From CAVVSQ01 sp963848825 (lineage in GTDB: Bacteria; Planctomycetota; Planctomycetia; Gemmatales; Gemmataceae): DNA of 64,000 bases. The position numbers and the translations under genes were made by a program. The notes under the pieces are model-generated. The model worked only from the letters and a program-made list of their open reading frames with translations. It was not told the origin of the DNA and did no database searches. Shown here piece by piece: positions 28,405-38,360 of this stretch. Position 1 is the stretch's first letter, and the number at the start of each line of letters is the position of its first letter. The DNA is taken from positions 372,001-436,000 of the forward strand of contig CAWKFA010000002.1 in assembly GCA_963848825.1 (NCBI GenBank), given 5' to 3'.

Positions 28405-29526
28405 ATGCCTAAAATATCCGTGGGTTCCGGCGAGCGACGAACTACTACTTCGGGCGCTCTTCCACAAAACGGGAAAGCTACCATTTCACGTCGTTCAGAC
28501 CGGTTTTTAGCCGGCCTGGCAGACTACAAGACGGTAACTTTCGTCTCCCATGTTCATCCAGACCCTGACAGCCTGGGAAGCATGGTCGGCCTCGCTTATC
28601 TCGTCGAGACCTGTTTGGGCAAACCGACTCGTCTAACGCGTGACGGCCAAATATGCAGGGCGGAGAATCGAGCCCTGGTCGACTTGCTCGGCATTAATCT
28701 CGTGCCCATTGAAGACATCACCTGGCGTCCCGATGATGCGGTCGTCATGGTAGACAGCCAGCCGAAAACGGGCCGGCACTCGTTTGATGGTGAAGTAAGC
28801 CTCTACGGCGTCGTCGACCATCACCAGACGCCGGGGGACCTGGATAACGTACCGTTTCTGGACATTCGTCGCAGCCTCGGCGCCACCTGCTCTCTGGTCA
28901 CCCGCTATCTGACCGAACAAGAACTCCAGCTACCCAGTCGCGTGGCCACCTGCCTTTATTATGGCATCGAGACCGAGCTGGGCGGCTACCCGCGCGAGGC
29001 CAATGCACTGGATGACAGCGCCTTGCAATATCTCTTTCCGCTGGTTGACAAGGACGTGATCGCGCAAGTTCGCAACGCCCCGCTTCCGGAGGCTTTTTTC
29101 GAGTCGTTGCTCCAGGCCCTGCAAAGCTCGTTCACTTACGATCGCTTGCTGATTAGCTGGATCAATGACCTGCCCAACCCGGAACTCGCCGCCCAGGTCG
29201 TCGATTTCATGATTCGCTTTGAAGATATCGACTGGGCAGTTTGCGCCGGCATCCATAACGATCAACTGGTCCTGTCCGTGCGAACTTCCGTATGCCGGGC
29301 CCAGGCTGGCGAAATCCTCCGCCAGGTTGTTGGTAAACTCGGCGGCCGGGCGGGAGGGCATGATCGCCGCGCCGGGGGCTCCATTCCCCTGGCCAGCACC
29401 TCCGCCAATGCCGTCGAACAGATCCAAAGCGACTTTCGACGTCGCCTGCTCAAAGCCTTGCAAATCGACGAATGCCGTGGCAAACGCCTCGTCCCCCGCC
29501 GCGAAATGCTGCAGAACATGGTTTAA
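28405..29526 (+). CDS. DHH-family phosphoesterase (NrnA-like)
   Basis: 373 residues. The DHH domain shows the metal-binding set: FVSHVHPDPDSLGSMVGL, DDAVVMVDSQP, YGVVDHHQTP (the DHH motif) and the region around GIETELGGYP. The C-terminal DHHA1 domain ends with GKLGGRAGGHDRRAGGSIPL, the nucleic-acid-binding glycine-rich motif. Such enzymes degrade short oligoribonucleotides or related phosphodiesters. The exact substrate cannot be read off. No strong ribosome site is seen ahead of ATG 28405. Uninterrupted frame. Confidence 0.9.
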   Translation: MPKISVGSGERRTTTSGALPQNGKATISRRSDRFLAGLADYKTVTFVSHVHPDPDSLGSMVGLAYLVETCLGKPTRLTRDGQICRAENRALVDLLGINLVPIEDITWRPDDAVVMVDSQPKTGRHSFDGEVSLYGVVDHHQTPGDLDNVPFLDIRRSLGATCSLVTRYLTEQELQLPSRVATCLYYGIETELGGYPREANALDDSALQYLFPLVDKDVIAQVRNAPLPEAFFESLLQALQSSFTYDRLLISWINDLPNPELAAQVVDFMIRFEDIDWAVCAGIHNDQLVLSVRTSVCRAQAGEILRQVVGKLGGRAGGHDRRAGGSIPLASTSANAVEQIQSDFRRRLLKALQIDECRGKRLVPRREMLQNMV

Positions 29527-29621
29527 CGTCGTTATCGCAGCCGGGACCTAAACAGCGCACTCACCGGCCTCCAACTTGCCGGCAAGCATTTCGCCGCCAA
29601 GCTGAATTCTCGCCAAGTCGG

Positions 29622-31131
29622 CTACGGCAACACCAGCAAGTAACTTACAAACGCAATCTGCCTGCTATCGGGCGACCACGACGGGACGTTCATCGTACCC
29701 TGACCGCCGAAAAGCGTAGCCAGAACGCGTGCCTTGCCTCCGGCAAGCGGCATCAGGCGCACGACAACATCCTGGTTGGCCGGGTGCCCGGTTACGCTTC
29801 GGTCGTAAGACAGAAATACCAGCCATTTGCCATCGGGGGATGGATGGGGAAACCAGTCCGCATAGGTCGCGTCTTTGGTGACTTGCTCCTGGTTGGAGCC
29901 ATCCGGCTGCATGCGCCAGATTTTCATGTCGCCGGTGCGCTCGGAGTTAAAATAGATATACTTGCCGTCGGGCGAATATTCGGGCCCATCGTCGAGGCCC
30001 TTGGCGGTCGTTAACTGCTTCTCCTCCTTGCCATCCACCGCGAGCGCGTAAACGTCGAACTCCTTGTTGCGTTGCGCAATATACCAGCGTTTTGCCATCA
30101 GGGGACCAGCCATGCCAGTACGAAGGTTCCTTGCCAAAAGTCAGCTTGCGGGGCGACCCTCCCGCGCTGGGCACGATGGAGATCTGGGAGTTCCCCTTGC
30201 CGTGGCTGATGGCCAACCACTGGCCGTCAGGTGAAAGGCCATGATCGTTGTTGCAGCCGGTGGCGTCGCCCGTATCGAGCCTGGTCATGGTGCCGCCCTG
30301 GACGGGCAGAGTGTAGATAAAGCCCCCGCGGTTGACATAAAACAACTTGCCGTCCCTGGTCCAGTTGGGGGCCTCGAACTTCTCGCGCACCTTGTAGATC
30401 ACTTTCCGCTCACCGGTCTGTATATCCATGATTTCCAGGCTGGTTTCTTGCACGCGTTTCTGCCCCTTCGCCGCCGCGATCTTCCATGAGAGCGCGGTAA
30501 ACACAGCAGTCTCGGAGTGATCGACTTCATGCGAGCAACTAAAGAGGCCGGCATACACCGGCGCGGCGAGCTTTATCGTCAAGGCGCCCACCGGCGTAAA
30601 ATCCTGGCCGGCCTTCGCGACGGACACGGAATAAACGTCACCATGTTTCTCCAGGCGTAACTTGGCAGGGCCCTTGAACGGGGCTTTCAGGTCGAGGGTT
30701 ACGCCGCCTTTTTCTTTGCGATAATGCATCGTGATTAGCCCATCTCCATGCAGCGACGCACCCACGTACGGCGCGTCAGCATCAAGACCCTGGCGCACCA
30801 TCGGGCCCGCTTTGCGATGCACGTTTTTTCCCTCGCCGACAAAGCCAATATCCACGGTAATCGTCGCGTCGCCCTCGACCTTGCGCCAGGCAAAGTGAAA
30901 AGCGTCTTCCTTGGCCCAGATGTTCTCTCCGGCGGCCGTGATCCGCCACTCTTTCTTCGCCGCATCGAAATCGATGGCGCCCGGAATTTTTATCTTGCCA
31001 ATATCCGTGTGCCCCTCGAAGAGCTTCGCATCAACCGGTAACTCCTGAGCCCAGGCCACCGGGTTACCTGAGAGCAGTGCCAACAGGCACAGAGAATGCA
31101 GCCACATTTTACTGGGAGAGAGTCGGGACAT
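29622..31131 (-). CDS. secreted DUF1349 plus TolB-like beta-propeller protein, one frameshift
   Basis: Start ATG 31131 behind ggagg. A signal peptide is followed by a ~190-residue DUF1349-like beta-sandwich (GEGKNVHRKAGPMVRQGLDA, APVYAGLFSCSHEVD). Then come WD40/PD40-type propeller blades (NWTRDGKLFYVNRGGFIYTL, LSPDGQWLAISHG, GWSPDGKTLVYC, YSPDGKYIYFNSERTGDMKI, PSPDGKWLVFLSYD, WSPDSRQIAFVSY). The frame changes near 30075, between TLVYC and RNKEFDVYALAVDG, consistent with one lost base. Probably periplasmic; function unknown. Neighbour of a secreted esterase on the same strand. Confidence 0.85.
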
Positions 31132-31217
31132 CTGTGAACCTCCGTTGAGCACTTTGTCACGATTAGATTAAGGCGTTTCCTGGATTGCGGGTACGAGTTT
31201 AGGAAGGCTGGCTCCGG

Positions 31218-32326
31218 TCAATCATTGAATAATTTGGGCAAGAGATCGCGGAGGTAATAGCGCCAGAGGGGCCAGACGTGGCCGTAACCAGGCGTCGTGA
31301 CCCATTCGTGATTAATATTATGGCTGGAAAGCAGCTTTTCGAAGGTCTGGTTGCCGGCGAAAAGGCCATCCTGTTCACCGCAGCCAAGCCAGACGAGTTT
31401 GAGTTCCTTGTTGGATTTGGCCGGGTCGGCGAGCAACGAGCTAAAAGTTTTGGCGGAGTTGCCATTGTTCGCGAAACTGAAGCCCGCGACATAGGCGAAT
31501 TTATCGCGGTTGTTCAGGCCGATCGTCAGCGCCTGTCCTCCGCCCATCGACAGGCCCGCGATGGCCCGCTGGTTGGCGTCCTTGCCAGTCCGATATTCCT
31601 TTTCCACCAGGGGAAGGACGTTTTCCAGCAGATCTTTCTCCATGAAGCCAGCGCCGCCCCCGCCGCCCTTGCCTTTGCCGGCGCCAGCGTCTCGCGATAC
31701 ATGGCCAAACGGCATGACGATCAGGGCAGGCCGAGCTTTTTTGGCCGCCAGCAGGTTGTCCGCGATAAAGTTGGCCCGGCCAACCTGCGACCAATAAGCC
31801 TCATCGTCACCCGAGCCATGCAAAAGATAGAGGACGGGGTAGGTTTTATTGGCAGTGGCGTCGTAGCCGGGTGGGGTATAGACAAGGACGCGACGGGTGG
31901 TCTTGAGCGCCGCGCGAAATACCAATGTTCATGCAATGCACCGTGAGGAACCTCGCGGATCGCCAGGAAGTCGGCACGTTCCCCGGGCACATCGAGCTGG
32001 CTCTTGATGTTTCTGGTGCCCACTCTCATGAAGGTATTGGATGGATCGGAAATATTGGTGCCATCCACGACAAAGAAATAGCCGTAGAGATCAGGCTCAA
32101 GAGGTTCGGTGGTCAGTGTCCAAATACCCTTGTCATCTTTGGTCATCGCCAAAGGCTTTTTGGTCCAATCGCCATTGGCCTGCACCTCTTTGGCGTTAGG
32201 TGCGCGCAGGCGGAACGTCACCTTTCGATCCGTACCGACAATGGGAGAGACGACCTGCGCTGCGGCCTGCCCAGACCAAATGGCCATGGCCAGGCAAAGA
32301 AGTAGTAAACGGGAGAGAACTGCCAT
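31218..32326 (-). CDS. secreted esterase with N-terminal E-set domain (XynZ/feruloyl esterase-like), one frameshift
   Basis: A signal peptide (MAVLSRLLLLCLAMAIWSG) and an early-set/CBM48-like domain (VTFRLRAPNAKEVQANGDWT, DLYGYFFVVDGTNISDP) lie in one frame. From about 31910 the other frame continues with a putative esterase domain: RRVLVYTPPGYD, YPVLYLLHGSGDDEAYW, the nucleophile elbow AGLSMGGGQA (Ser), WLGCGEQDGLFAGN and the final TTPGYGHVWPLWRYYLRDL (catalytic His). This domain order is that of xylan- or ferulate-ester hydrolases and related planctomycete esterases. Substrate uncertain. The shift looks like one missing base. Confidence 0.87.
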
Positions 32327-32467
32327 CGCGCGACTCCTAAAACCTTAGTGATCTCTTTGGACCCGTCCTGCTAGCCTCGAACGGGCCTTGAGTAGGCACC
32401 CGGCCGTTGCGAGTTTATTTTTCATTTCATGTGCATCGTTTAACTTCGCCTGACCCAGTATGCCGCT

Positions 32468-32998
32468 TCATGACTTCTTTTTTCCTGGCAGGGAACGCAA
32501 ATACGCCGTCACCGCCTTGGCATCCTCCAACGTCAGGTTGTAGGCCGGCATCGGCGCATTGGCCTTCTGGCCCGTCGACAGAAACTTGACCAACCGCTCT
32601 TCGCCCCACTTGCTCGCCAGACCACTCATCGTGAGGTCCTGCGCCCGTTCATCCCACTTCCCCCTCGGTTTGATTTTAGGCGTGAACCAGGTCGGCGCCC
32701 CCTGTAAAAGCTGGGTCATGTCCAGCTCTCCCGTGGCGGTTCGCGGTGTGTGACAGTCGATACAGCGGGCAACCTGGTTGACCAGGTATTCGCCGCGTTT
32801 GATCTGCGCGGCCGCATCCCCCTGGGCAGCGCCATTGATAGACTCTTGAATAGCTACCAGCGGCACATTCGGTCGCGGCACACCATCGCTTGCCTGCGTC
32901 GACTGAAGTTCCCATACAAGAACTACGCTGCCAAAAACAGCGAGTGCCAAAATTGGAGTCGTGGCCGACTTGATCGAGGTCAACATGGATTTCACCAT
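32468..32998 (-). CDS. membrane-anchored or exported cytochrome c
   Basis: Start placed at ATG 32998 (MVKSMLTSIKSATTPILALA); ATG 32986 is a close alternative. An N-terminal hydrophobic stretch (ILALAVFGSVVLVWEL) is followed by a single class I heme motif, CIDCH, in RGEYLVNQVARCIDCHTPRT. The distal methionine is probably in NAPMPAYNLTLEDAKAVTAY. The C-terminal helix fits mono-heme cytochromes c. It would carry electrons in the periplasm; its partner is unknown. Uninterrupted frame. Confidence 0.85.
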   Translation of the reverse strand: MVKSMLTSIKSATTPILALAVFGSVVLVWELQSTQASDGVPRPNVPLVAIQESINGAAQGDAAAQIKRGEYLVNQVARCIDCHTPRTATGELDMTQLLQGAPTWFTPKIKPRGKWDERAQDLTMSGLASKWGEERLVKFLSTGQKANAPMPAYNLTLEDAKAVTAYLRSLPGKKKS

Positions 32999-33012
32999 TC
33001 CCTTGCGTTTTA

Positions 33013-33122
33013 CGGCCAATGTCCCGGGGCAGCAGTCCGCCAGGCTCATCCGACCGCATATTAGATTTAGCGACTGCCGGGCATTGTACACGCCAGGGCG
33101 CGGTGAAAAGGGTGGCTGAGCG
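33013..33122. repeat. repeat A, copy 1 (shared with 51243-51350)
   Basis: About 110 bp just upstream of the cytochrome c start is strongly similar to 51243-51350. Both contain cagcagtccg, the block gccgggcattgtacacgcca and ggtgaaaagggtggctgagc. In the 51-kb locus it lies next to the 3' end of ndh. Confidence 0.85.
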
Positions 33123-33296
33123 CCTGGAAACGAAGGTTTCCAGAGCGACGATCGGGGCTTTCGTGAAGTAGGCGTTTACGAAAAACACGGCCAGGGCAAC
33201 CATGACCCAGAGCTTTTACGAACCTGTGCCTGGATACGAAGTCGCCACGCCCAAGGGTTAACGTTTCCTGTACTCACAACCGACAAGGACAACCCG

Positions 33297-33647
33297 ATGA
33301 CTGCAAACAAGCGTACCGTGCAGAAGTTCATGGATGCCATCAGCAAGTCGAATCATGCGGACGTGCTGTTCTGCCTGACCGACGATGTTGAGTGGGTCAT
33401 ACCAGGCATGTCCCACACGAAGGGAAAGGATGCCTTCGACAAACAGATCGAGAGCGAGGGGCTTGTAAGTTGCACGATCACCGTCACACGCATGACCGAA
33501 GAGAACAACGTGGTCATCGCCGAAGGAATTGTGCAAATTGCTAAAATGGATGGCGGTCTTCGGAACACAGCCTTCTGCGATGTCTTCGTGTTGCAGGATA
33601 CCAAGATCAAGCACCTAACGGCGTACTTGATGGAAGTCAAAACGTAG
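33297..33647 (+). CDS. SnoaL/NTF2-like protein
   Basis: 116 residues behind aagga. The fold is suggested by the leading helix NKRTVQKFMDAISKSNHADV, then LFCLTDDVEWVIPGMSHTKG, the strands CTITVTRMTEENNVVIAEGI and the closing FCDVFVLQDTKIKHLTAYLM. SnoaL-like proteins form cone-shaped barrels with varied or no enzymatic activity, so no substrate is assigned. It lies in DNA that separates repeats A and B, which are adjacent in the 51-kb locus, so it may have arrived with that insertion. Confidence 0.85.
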   Translation: MTANKRTVQKFMDAISKSNHADVLFCLTDDVEWVIPGMSHTKGKDAFDKQIESEGLVSCTITVTRMTEENNVVIAEGIVQIAKMDGGLRNTAFCDVFVLQDTKIKHLTAYLMEVKT

Positions 33648-33800
33648 CTGGTGTGGGCTTCAACTTCCTGATCAGCATTTTCGCCACGATTTCCTTGACC
33701 TTGCGGACGGTTGGGGCGAACGGCTTCGGCTTCTTGGCTGGCTTGACGTGCAACGCCTTTCGTTGGGCGTGGTGGAAGGTCGGGAGGCGTTCGGCGTGGG
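33638..33800 (-). pseudogene. possible gene tail, minus strand
   Basis: An open minus-strand stretch reads KKPKPFAPTVRKVKEIVAKM and ends near 33638, inside the end of the SnoaL-like gene. It has the composition of a basic protein tail but no start or identified domain. It could equally be chance. Confidence 0.25.
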
Positions 33801-33939
33801 CGAAAGCACTGGCCAGGGCAAGGCCGTGTTGATCCGCAGGATGCTGAAGATAGGGTCAATGGCCCGGGCACGGCCGCTGCGCAGTCGATTGGACCAAAAG
33901 CCGATGGCTGGATGATACAATTCAAACGTTTCCTCGTAG

Positions 33940-34050
33940 GCTCGGATTCTGAAGCGGGATTATCAAGAGGAGGGGCTGCGGAAAGGGTTGATTCCGTATA
34001 TTCCTGAGAAACCGCAGCCGGTGAAGGATGACGAAGATGACGAGGAGTAG
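33940..34050 (+). pseudogene. 3' fragment of an unrecognised gene
   Basis: After an in-frame stop at 33937-33939 the reading ILKRDYQEEGLRKGLIPYIP, then an acidic tail (DDEDDEE), runs to TAG at 34048-34050. The next ATG follows 5 bp later and uses the gaggag within it as ribosome site, which suggests a former operon partner whose front is missing. Confidence 0.4.
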
Positions 34051-34055
34051 GAACG

Positions 34056-34421
34056 ATGGCAAAGTCAAAACAACCGAATCCGTTCACTGGCCGCTGGCGG
34101 ATCGTCTCGATGGAGCAGTGGGACCAGGACTTCGTTGATGAAGAGGAAGAAGGCTACTTCGAATTCGACAACAAGGGCTGGGGTTCGTTTCACTTCGGAT
34201 ATGTCCACGGCCAGATGGACTGCCGCCCGACCACGAGGGACAGCGGGCCAGCCATCGAGTGGTCCTGGGACGGCAACGACGAGATGGATGCCGCCCAGGG
34301 ACGGGGCTGGGCCGTGCTTCAGGGCGACGAACTGCAGGGGAAGATCTTCTTTCACGGCGGCGACGATTCCGAGTTTGTGGCGAAAAAGGTGAGAGGGAAG
34401 AAGGCGACGAATCGGAAATGA
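34056..34421 (+). CDS. conserved hypothetical protein
   Basis: 121 residues behind a good ribosome site (gaggag, 6 bp spacing). The protein is acidic and aromatic-rich (NPFTGRWRIVSMEQWDQDF, GYFEFDNKGWGSFHFGYVHG, WDGNDEMDAAQGRGWA) with a basic C-terminal tail (KKVRGKKATNRK). It has no signal peptide or membrane helix. I recall similar hypothetical proteins in diverse bacteria but know no function. Uninterrupted frame. Confidence 0.8.
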   Translation: MAKSKQPNPFTGRWRIVSMEQWDQDFVDEEEEGYFEFDNKGWGSFHFGYVHGQMDCRPTTRDSGPAIEWSWDGNDEMDAAQGRGWAVLQGDELQGKIFFHGGDDSEFVAKKVRGKKATNRK

Positions 34422-34494
34422 ACGCACCACATGGCAGAAGACACATCAAACTGAAGCTCGGCAAAAGTGTCTGAAATTCCCAACTTTGATTCAC

Positions 34495-34725
34495 GGGCCG
34501 GCTGGAATCGTCGGTTGGGTCGGCAAGGTTCGGAACGCCACTCCTTTGGGACAAACAAACGTGCTCCTCGTCGAAATAACACGTAGGACCAGGCCCATTG
34601 CAAAACGACCAGTAGGCGGCTCTTGAAGCCTGTCAGATATTAAATGTGCACGACCAACCAAACGAGCCACGCAAGAAAGCCCCAAATCTTGAAGCTGCCG
34701 TTTTCGACGATGGCTCGGCGTCGGC
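34495..34725 (-). pseudogene. ndh 3' fragment (repeat B, copy 1)
   Basis: Strongly similar to 51388-51619, the 3' end of the NDH-2 gene. On the minus strand it still reads AIVENGSFKIWGFLAWLVWL, matching the membrane-anchoring C-terminus of the full copy, but is interrupted by stops and substitutions. There is no start or FAD domain. It is a decayed partial duplicate. Upstream (34726-35040) I see no gene. Confidence 0.85.
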
Positions 34726-35040
34726 GTCCGCCGCGAATAACTCGAGCAATAAAGCGGCTGTCTCCCAGAAAATGAAGTGGCGGATTGTCCGCCAGTGACT
34801 GAAGACTGTCCACGCATATTGATGATTCCGTTCCCGGGCTTTCCGTCCGAATCCTGGCGGACGCTGATTTTAGTGCCATTCTTCCCCGATCTGGGGCCGA
34901 AGTCATCCTTTCGCAGAACCGGCATGACATGTGCAATGACCGATTGTTCTTCTTTTTGATTGGCAATCTGTGTGACCCAGGATCGTGTGAAACACAAACT
35001 CATTACCGTCGGAAGACTCGCGCAGCCGGCAAACAAGCAA

Positions 35041-38000
35041 ATGGCGCTGAAAGAGACGTTGCCGCACGCCCAGCCGGACACAAACGGTTTTCCCCTGGAC
35101 TACACGCCTCCCGCTCCTTCTTACGACAAGACGCTACCGGTCACGCCAGGTGCCGTGCCCGCAGATTCTCGTCGGCCCGTCGTTGCAGGCTACGAGGTGA
35201 TGGAAGAACTTGGTCGCGGCAGTATGGGTGTTGTCTACAAGGCAAGGCAACTTAGCCTGAATCGTTTCGTCGCACTCAAGATGATTCGTTGTGGAAACGT
35301 TATCGCGGAGGGGCTAAGCCGATTTGTGGAAGAAGCGCGCCTGGTGGCGTTGCTCCAGCATCCCAACATCATTCAGATCTACGAGATCAACGTTACGGGC
35401 AGCATACCATTTTTTTCCATGGAACTCGCCGACGCGGGAAGCCTGGCGGATCAAATCGGCGGCCGACCCCAACCATTCTTGCAAGGCGCCCAAATGGTGG
35501 AGACGCTTGCACTGGCCATCCAGGCTGTCCATCGACGCGGCATCGTACACCGGGATCTCAAGCCGTCCAATATTCTGCTCTTGAATAGCGGCCTGGACAC
35601 GGCGCAGCGGAGCGGCGTTCCCGGCCTGCCGCCACCGCGTCTCCAGCCGAAGATTACCGACTTTGGATTGGCCAAACAGCTAGGCGAAGGCGGCAACGGC
35701 ACCGAAAGCGGGATGATACTTGGCACGCCGAGCTATATGGCACCGGAACAGGCGGAGGGAAGGTCGCGCGATGTGGGCCCCCCTGCCGATGTGTACTCCC
35801 TGGGGGCAATACTTTACGAGATGCTCACGGGCAGGCCGCCATACGCAGGCGAGTCGCCACTGGAAACCGTGCTGCAACTCTTTCAGATGGAGCCCGTCGC
35901 GCCTTCCCAACTGCAGCCGAAGGTGCCGCGCAATCTGGAGACCATTTGCCTGAAATGCCTGAATAAGGAGCCCCATAAACGCTACGCCGACGCCGGCGCC
36001 CTGGCCGACGATCTAGCTCGTTTCCTTCACGGCGAACCGATTCACGCGAGGCCCACGTCGTTACCGGAGCGCCTGGCGAAGTGGGCGCGGCGTCGCCCGG
36101 CGCTGGCCACGTTAGGCGTCAGTATCTGCTCCGCGGTCATCCTGCTGCTCGGGTTAGTTTTTTGGCATCACGTGGATTTGCAGTTCAGCCTGGATCAGGC
36201 TCGTCTTGACGAACGCCAGGCACGCGACGGTCAGGATGCATCGAGCCAGCATGAGCGATTGATGGCGCAACGCGAAAACGTGAAGGACCTCCTCCGCGCC
36301 AGCGAAGCGGCGCTGGAACGAAAAGACTGGCCCAATGTTCGCGTGCAGTTGCTGCGCGCACGCGATCAGAGTGCGGACGAACCGGAATTGGCCGACCTGC
36401 GCGAACAAATCGAACGCTTGCTTGAACACACCGAACGTTACCGCCTTGATCGCGAGCGACTCCGGACATTCCACAAATTTCGCGACGACGCTTTTTTTCA
36501 CGCGTCCATGTTCACCGGCGGCGACACGGCGACTTCGCTTGAAGAAACACGCAAGTCGGCACTGGCCGCTCTTGCACTGTTTGGCGCCACGCCCGACACG
36601 GTCACGCCTCCAACCCTGGAGAGCTCGCATTTTAGCGAAGCGGAGAAAATCGCCATCCGCACGGGTTGCTTTGAGCTTCTGCTGGTGCTGGCCGAGAGTG
36701 TGGCGCAGCCGGTCGTGGACCGGACGGCAACGGACAACCGCCGGCAAGCCGAGCAAGCGCTCGTCATTCTCGACCGGGCTGCGGGATTGCACCTCGACAC
36801 ACGCGCCTACCATCACCATCGTGCTCAGTTCCTGGCACAAGCCGGCCAGGACGAAGCTGCGCAACAGGAACGAGATCGGGCGAAGGCCCAGCCGGCTGTC
36901 GGGGAGTTTGATCACTTTCTTCTGGGAACCGAGCAGTACCGTCAAGGGAACTGGAAAGAGGCGATCCGATCTTTGGAAAGCGTGCTCCAATCGCGTCCCG
37001 ACCATTTTTGGGGCCACTACTATTTCAGCGCTTTGCTTGATGAAGACCCAGCGGCCCGAATTGGCGGTGGCTCGGCTGACGACCTGTCTGGGCTGGCGGC
37101 CCGACCTCCCATGGCTCTATCTCCTGCGAGCTTCCTCGTGGGCCGAGATTAACCAGTTCGTCCAGGCGGAGGAAGACTTTGACACTGCCCTTAGGGGTAC
37201 TCTGACGGAGTCGGCCCGATACGGACTCCATATCAACCGTGGCGTCTCCCGGATTCGTCAGGGGCGGACGGTTGAAGCGATTGAGGACCTGCGTAGCGCA
37301 AACCAAATACATCCGGAACGGTACCAGGGTTATGTCAACCTGGCCCAAGCTTTCGTGAAGGAGAAGAAGCTGAACGAAGCCGTGGAGCAACTCGATCAGG
37401 CCATCCAGAAATCGCCAGGTCTTGCTTTGCTTTATCGCACCCGTGCTCGCGTTTTCCTGCTGCAAAAGAATGACGAGGCGGCCCTGGCTGATCTGGACCG
37501 GGCAATTGACCTGGAAGCAGGCAAACCCACACCGGCTGTCGCCGAGGATTACCTGGAGCGAGGGCGGATTCTGCATCGCGCCAAGAGTTACGAGGAGGCC
37601 GTTGAGGCCTACGACGCCGCCGTGGCGATTCAACCCAGGCATCTGGGCGTTCACCGCCTGCGCGCAAAGCGCTTCTGGAGATGAACACGTTCCAGGAAGC
37701 ACTCAAATCGCTTGATGTCTGTGTGACGGACGGCCCACCGGACCCGGACGTGTTCCGCGCTCGTGCCGCGGTGCGTACGCGGCTCGGTCAATATGCCGGG
37801 CGCAGACCGACTACACGCGAGCGCTCGAACTCGATCCGGACATCGCCACCTATGTTGCTCGCGGCTGGATTTTTCTGGTGGCGGAAGCGCCGACCCTTGC
37901 TCTAAAGGATTTCAATGAAGCGGTCCGGCTCGATCCGAAGCGCGCCAATGCTCTCAGCGGACGGGGAGCCGCACGCGCCACGCTTGGGCAATATCGGCTG

Positions 38001-38321
38001 GCGATTACGGACGCGGAAGAATCGCTCGGCATTGGCCCCAACTCGCCGCGTCTGCTCTATAACGCGGCGAGGGTCTACGCTCAAGCCGCGTCCACCATTG
38101 AAGCGGAGGCCAAGCGCGACAACCGCAACGCGGGAATATGGCCGGCCCAATGGCAAGATCGCGCCCTGAAATTGCTTCAGCAGACGCTTGAAATGCAGTC
38201 GCCTGCCGAGGGGACTACGTTCTGGGAAACCTATGTCCAGAACGATCCCGCCCTCCACTCGGTCCGCCAGAAATACGCATTCAAACAAATGGTGAGCCGT
38301 TATGCCCATTCGTCCCGATAA
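35041..38321 (+). CDS. Ser/Thr protein kinase with C-terminal TPR repeats (three frameshifts)
   Basis: Start placed at ATG 35041; the frame is open to a TTG at 34960. The kinase domain comes first: LGRGSMGVVYKARQ, VALKMI (Lys), HRDLKPSNI (catalytic loop), DFGLAKQ, GTPSYMAPEQAEG and VYSLGAILYEMLTGRPPY. A single transmembrane helix follows (LATLGVSICSAVILLLGLVF), then an extracytoplasmic or helical region with many TPRs (AEEDFDTALRG, YVNLAQAFVKEKKLNEAVEQ, AKSYEEAVEAYDAAVAIQP, ALKDFNEAVRLDPKRANALS). The frame changes near 37045, 37680 and 37800, each fitting a one-base error. Roughly 1,090 residues. It is followed after 40 bp by the FG-GAP gene, so it may be the first gene of an operon. Confidence 0.88.
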
Positions 38322-38360
38322 ACCAGGAAACTGGTCTGCAAAGATGAAAGATTGACCTAA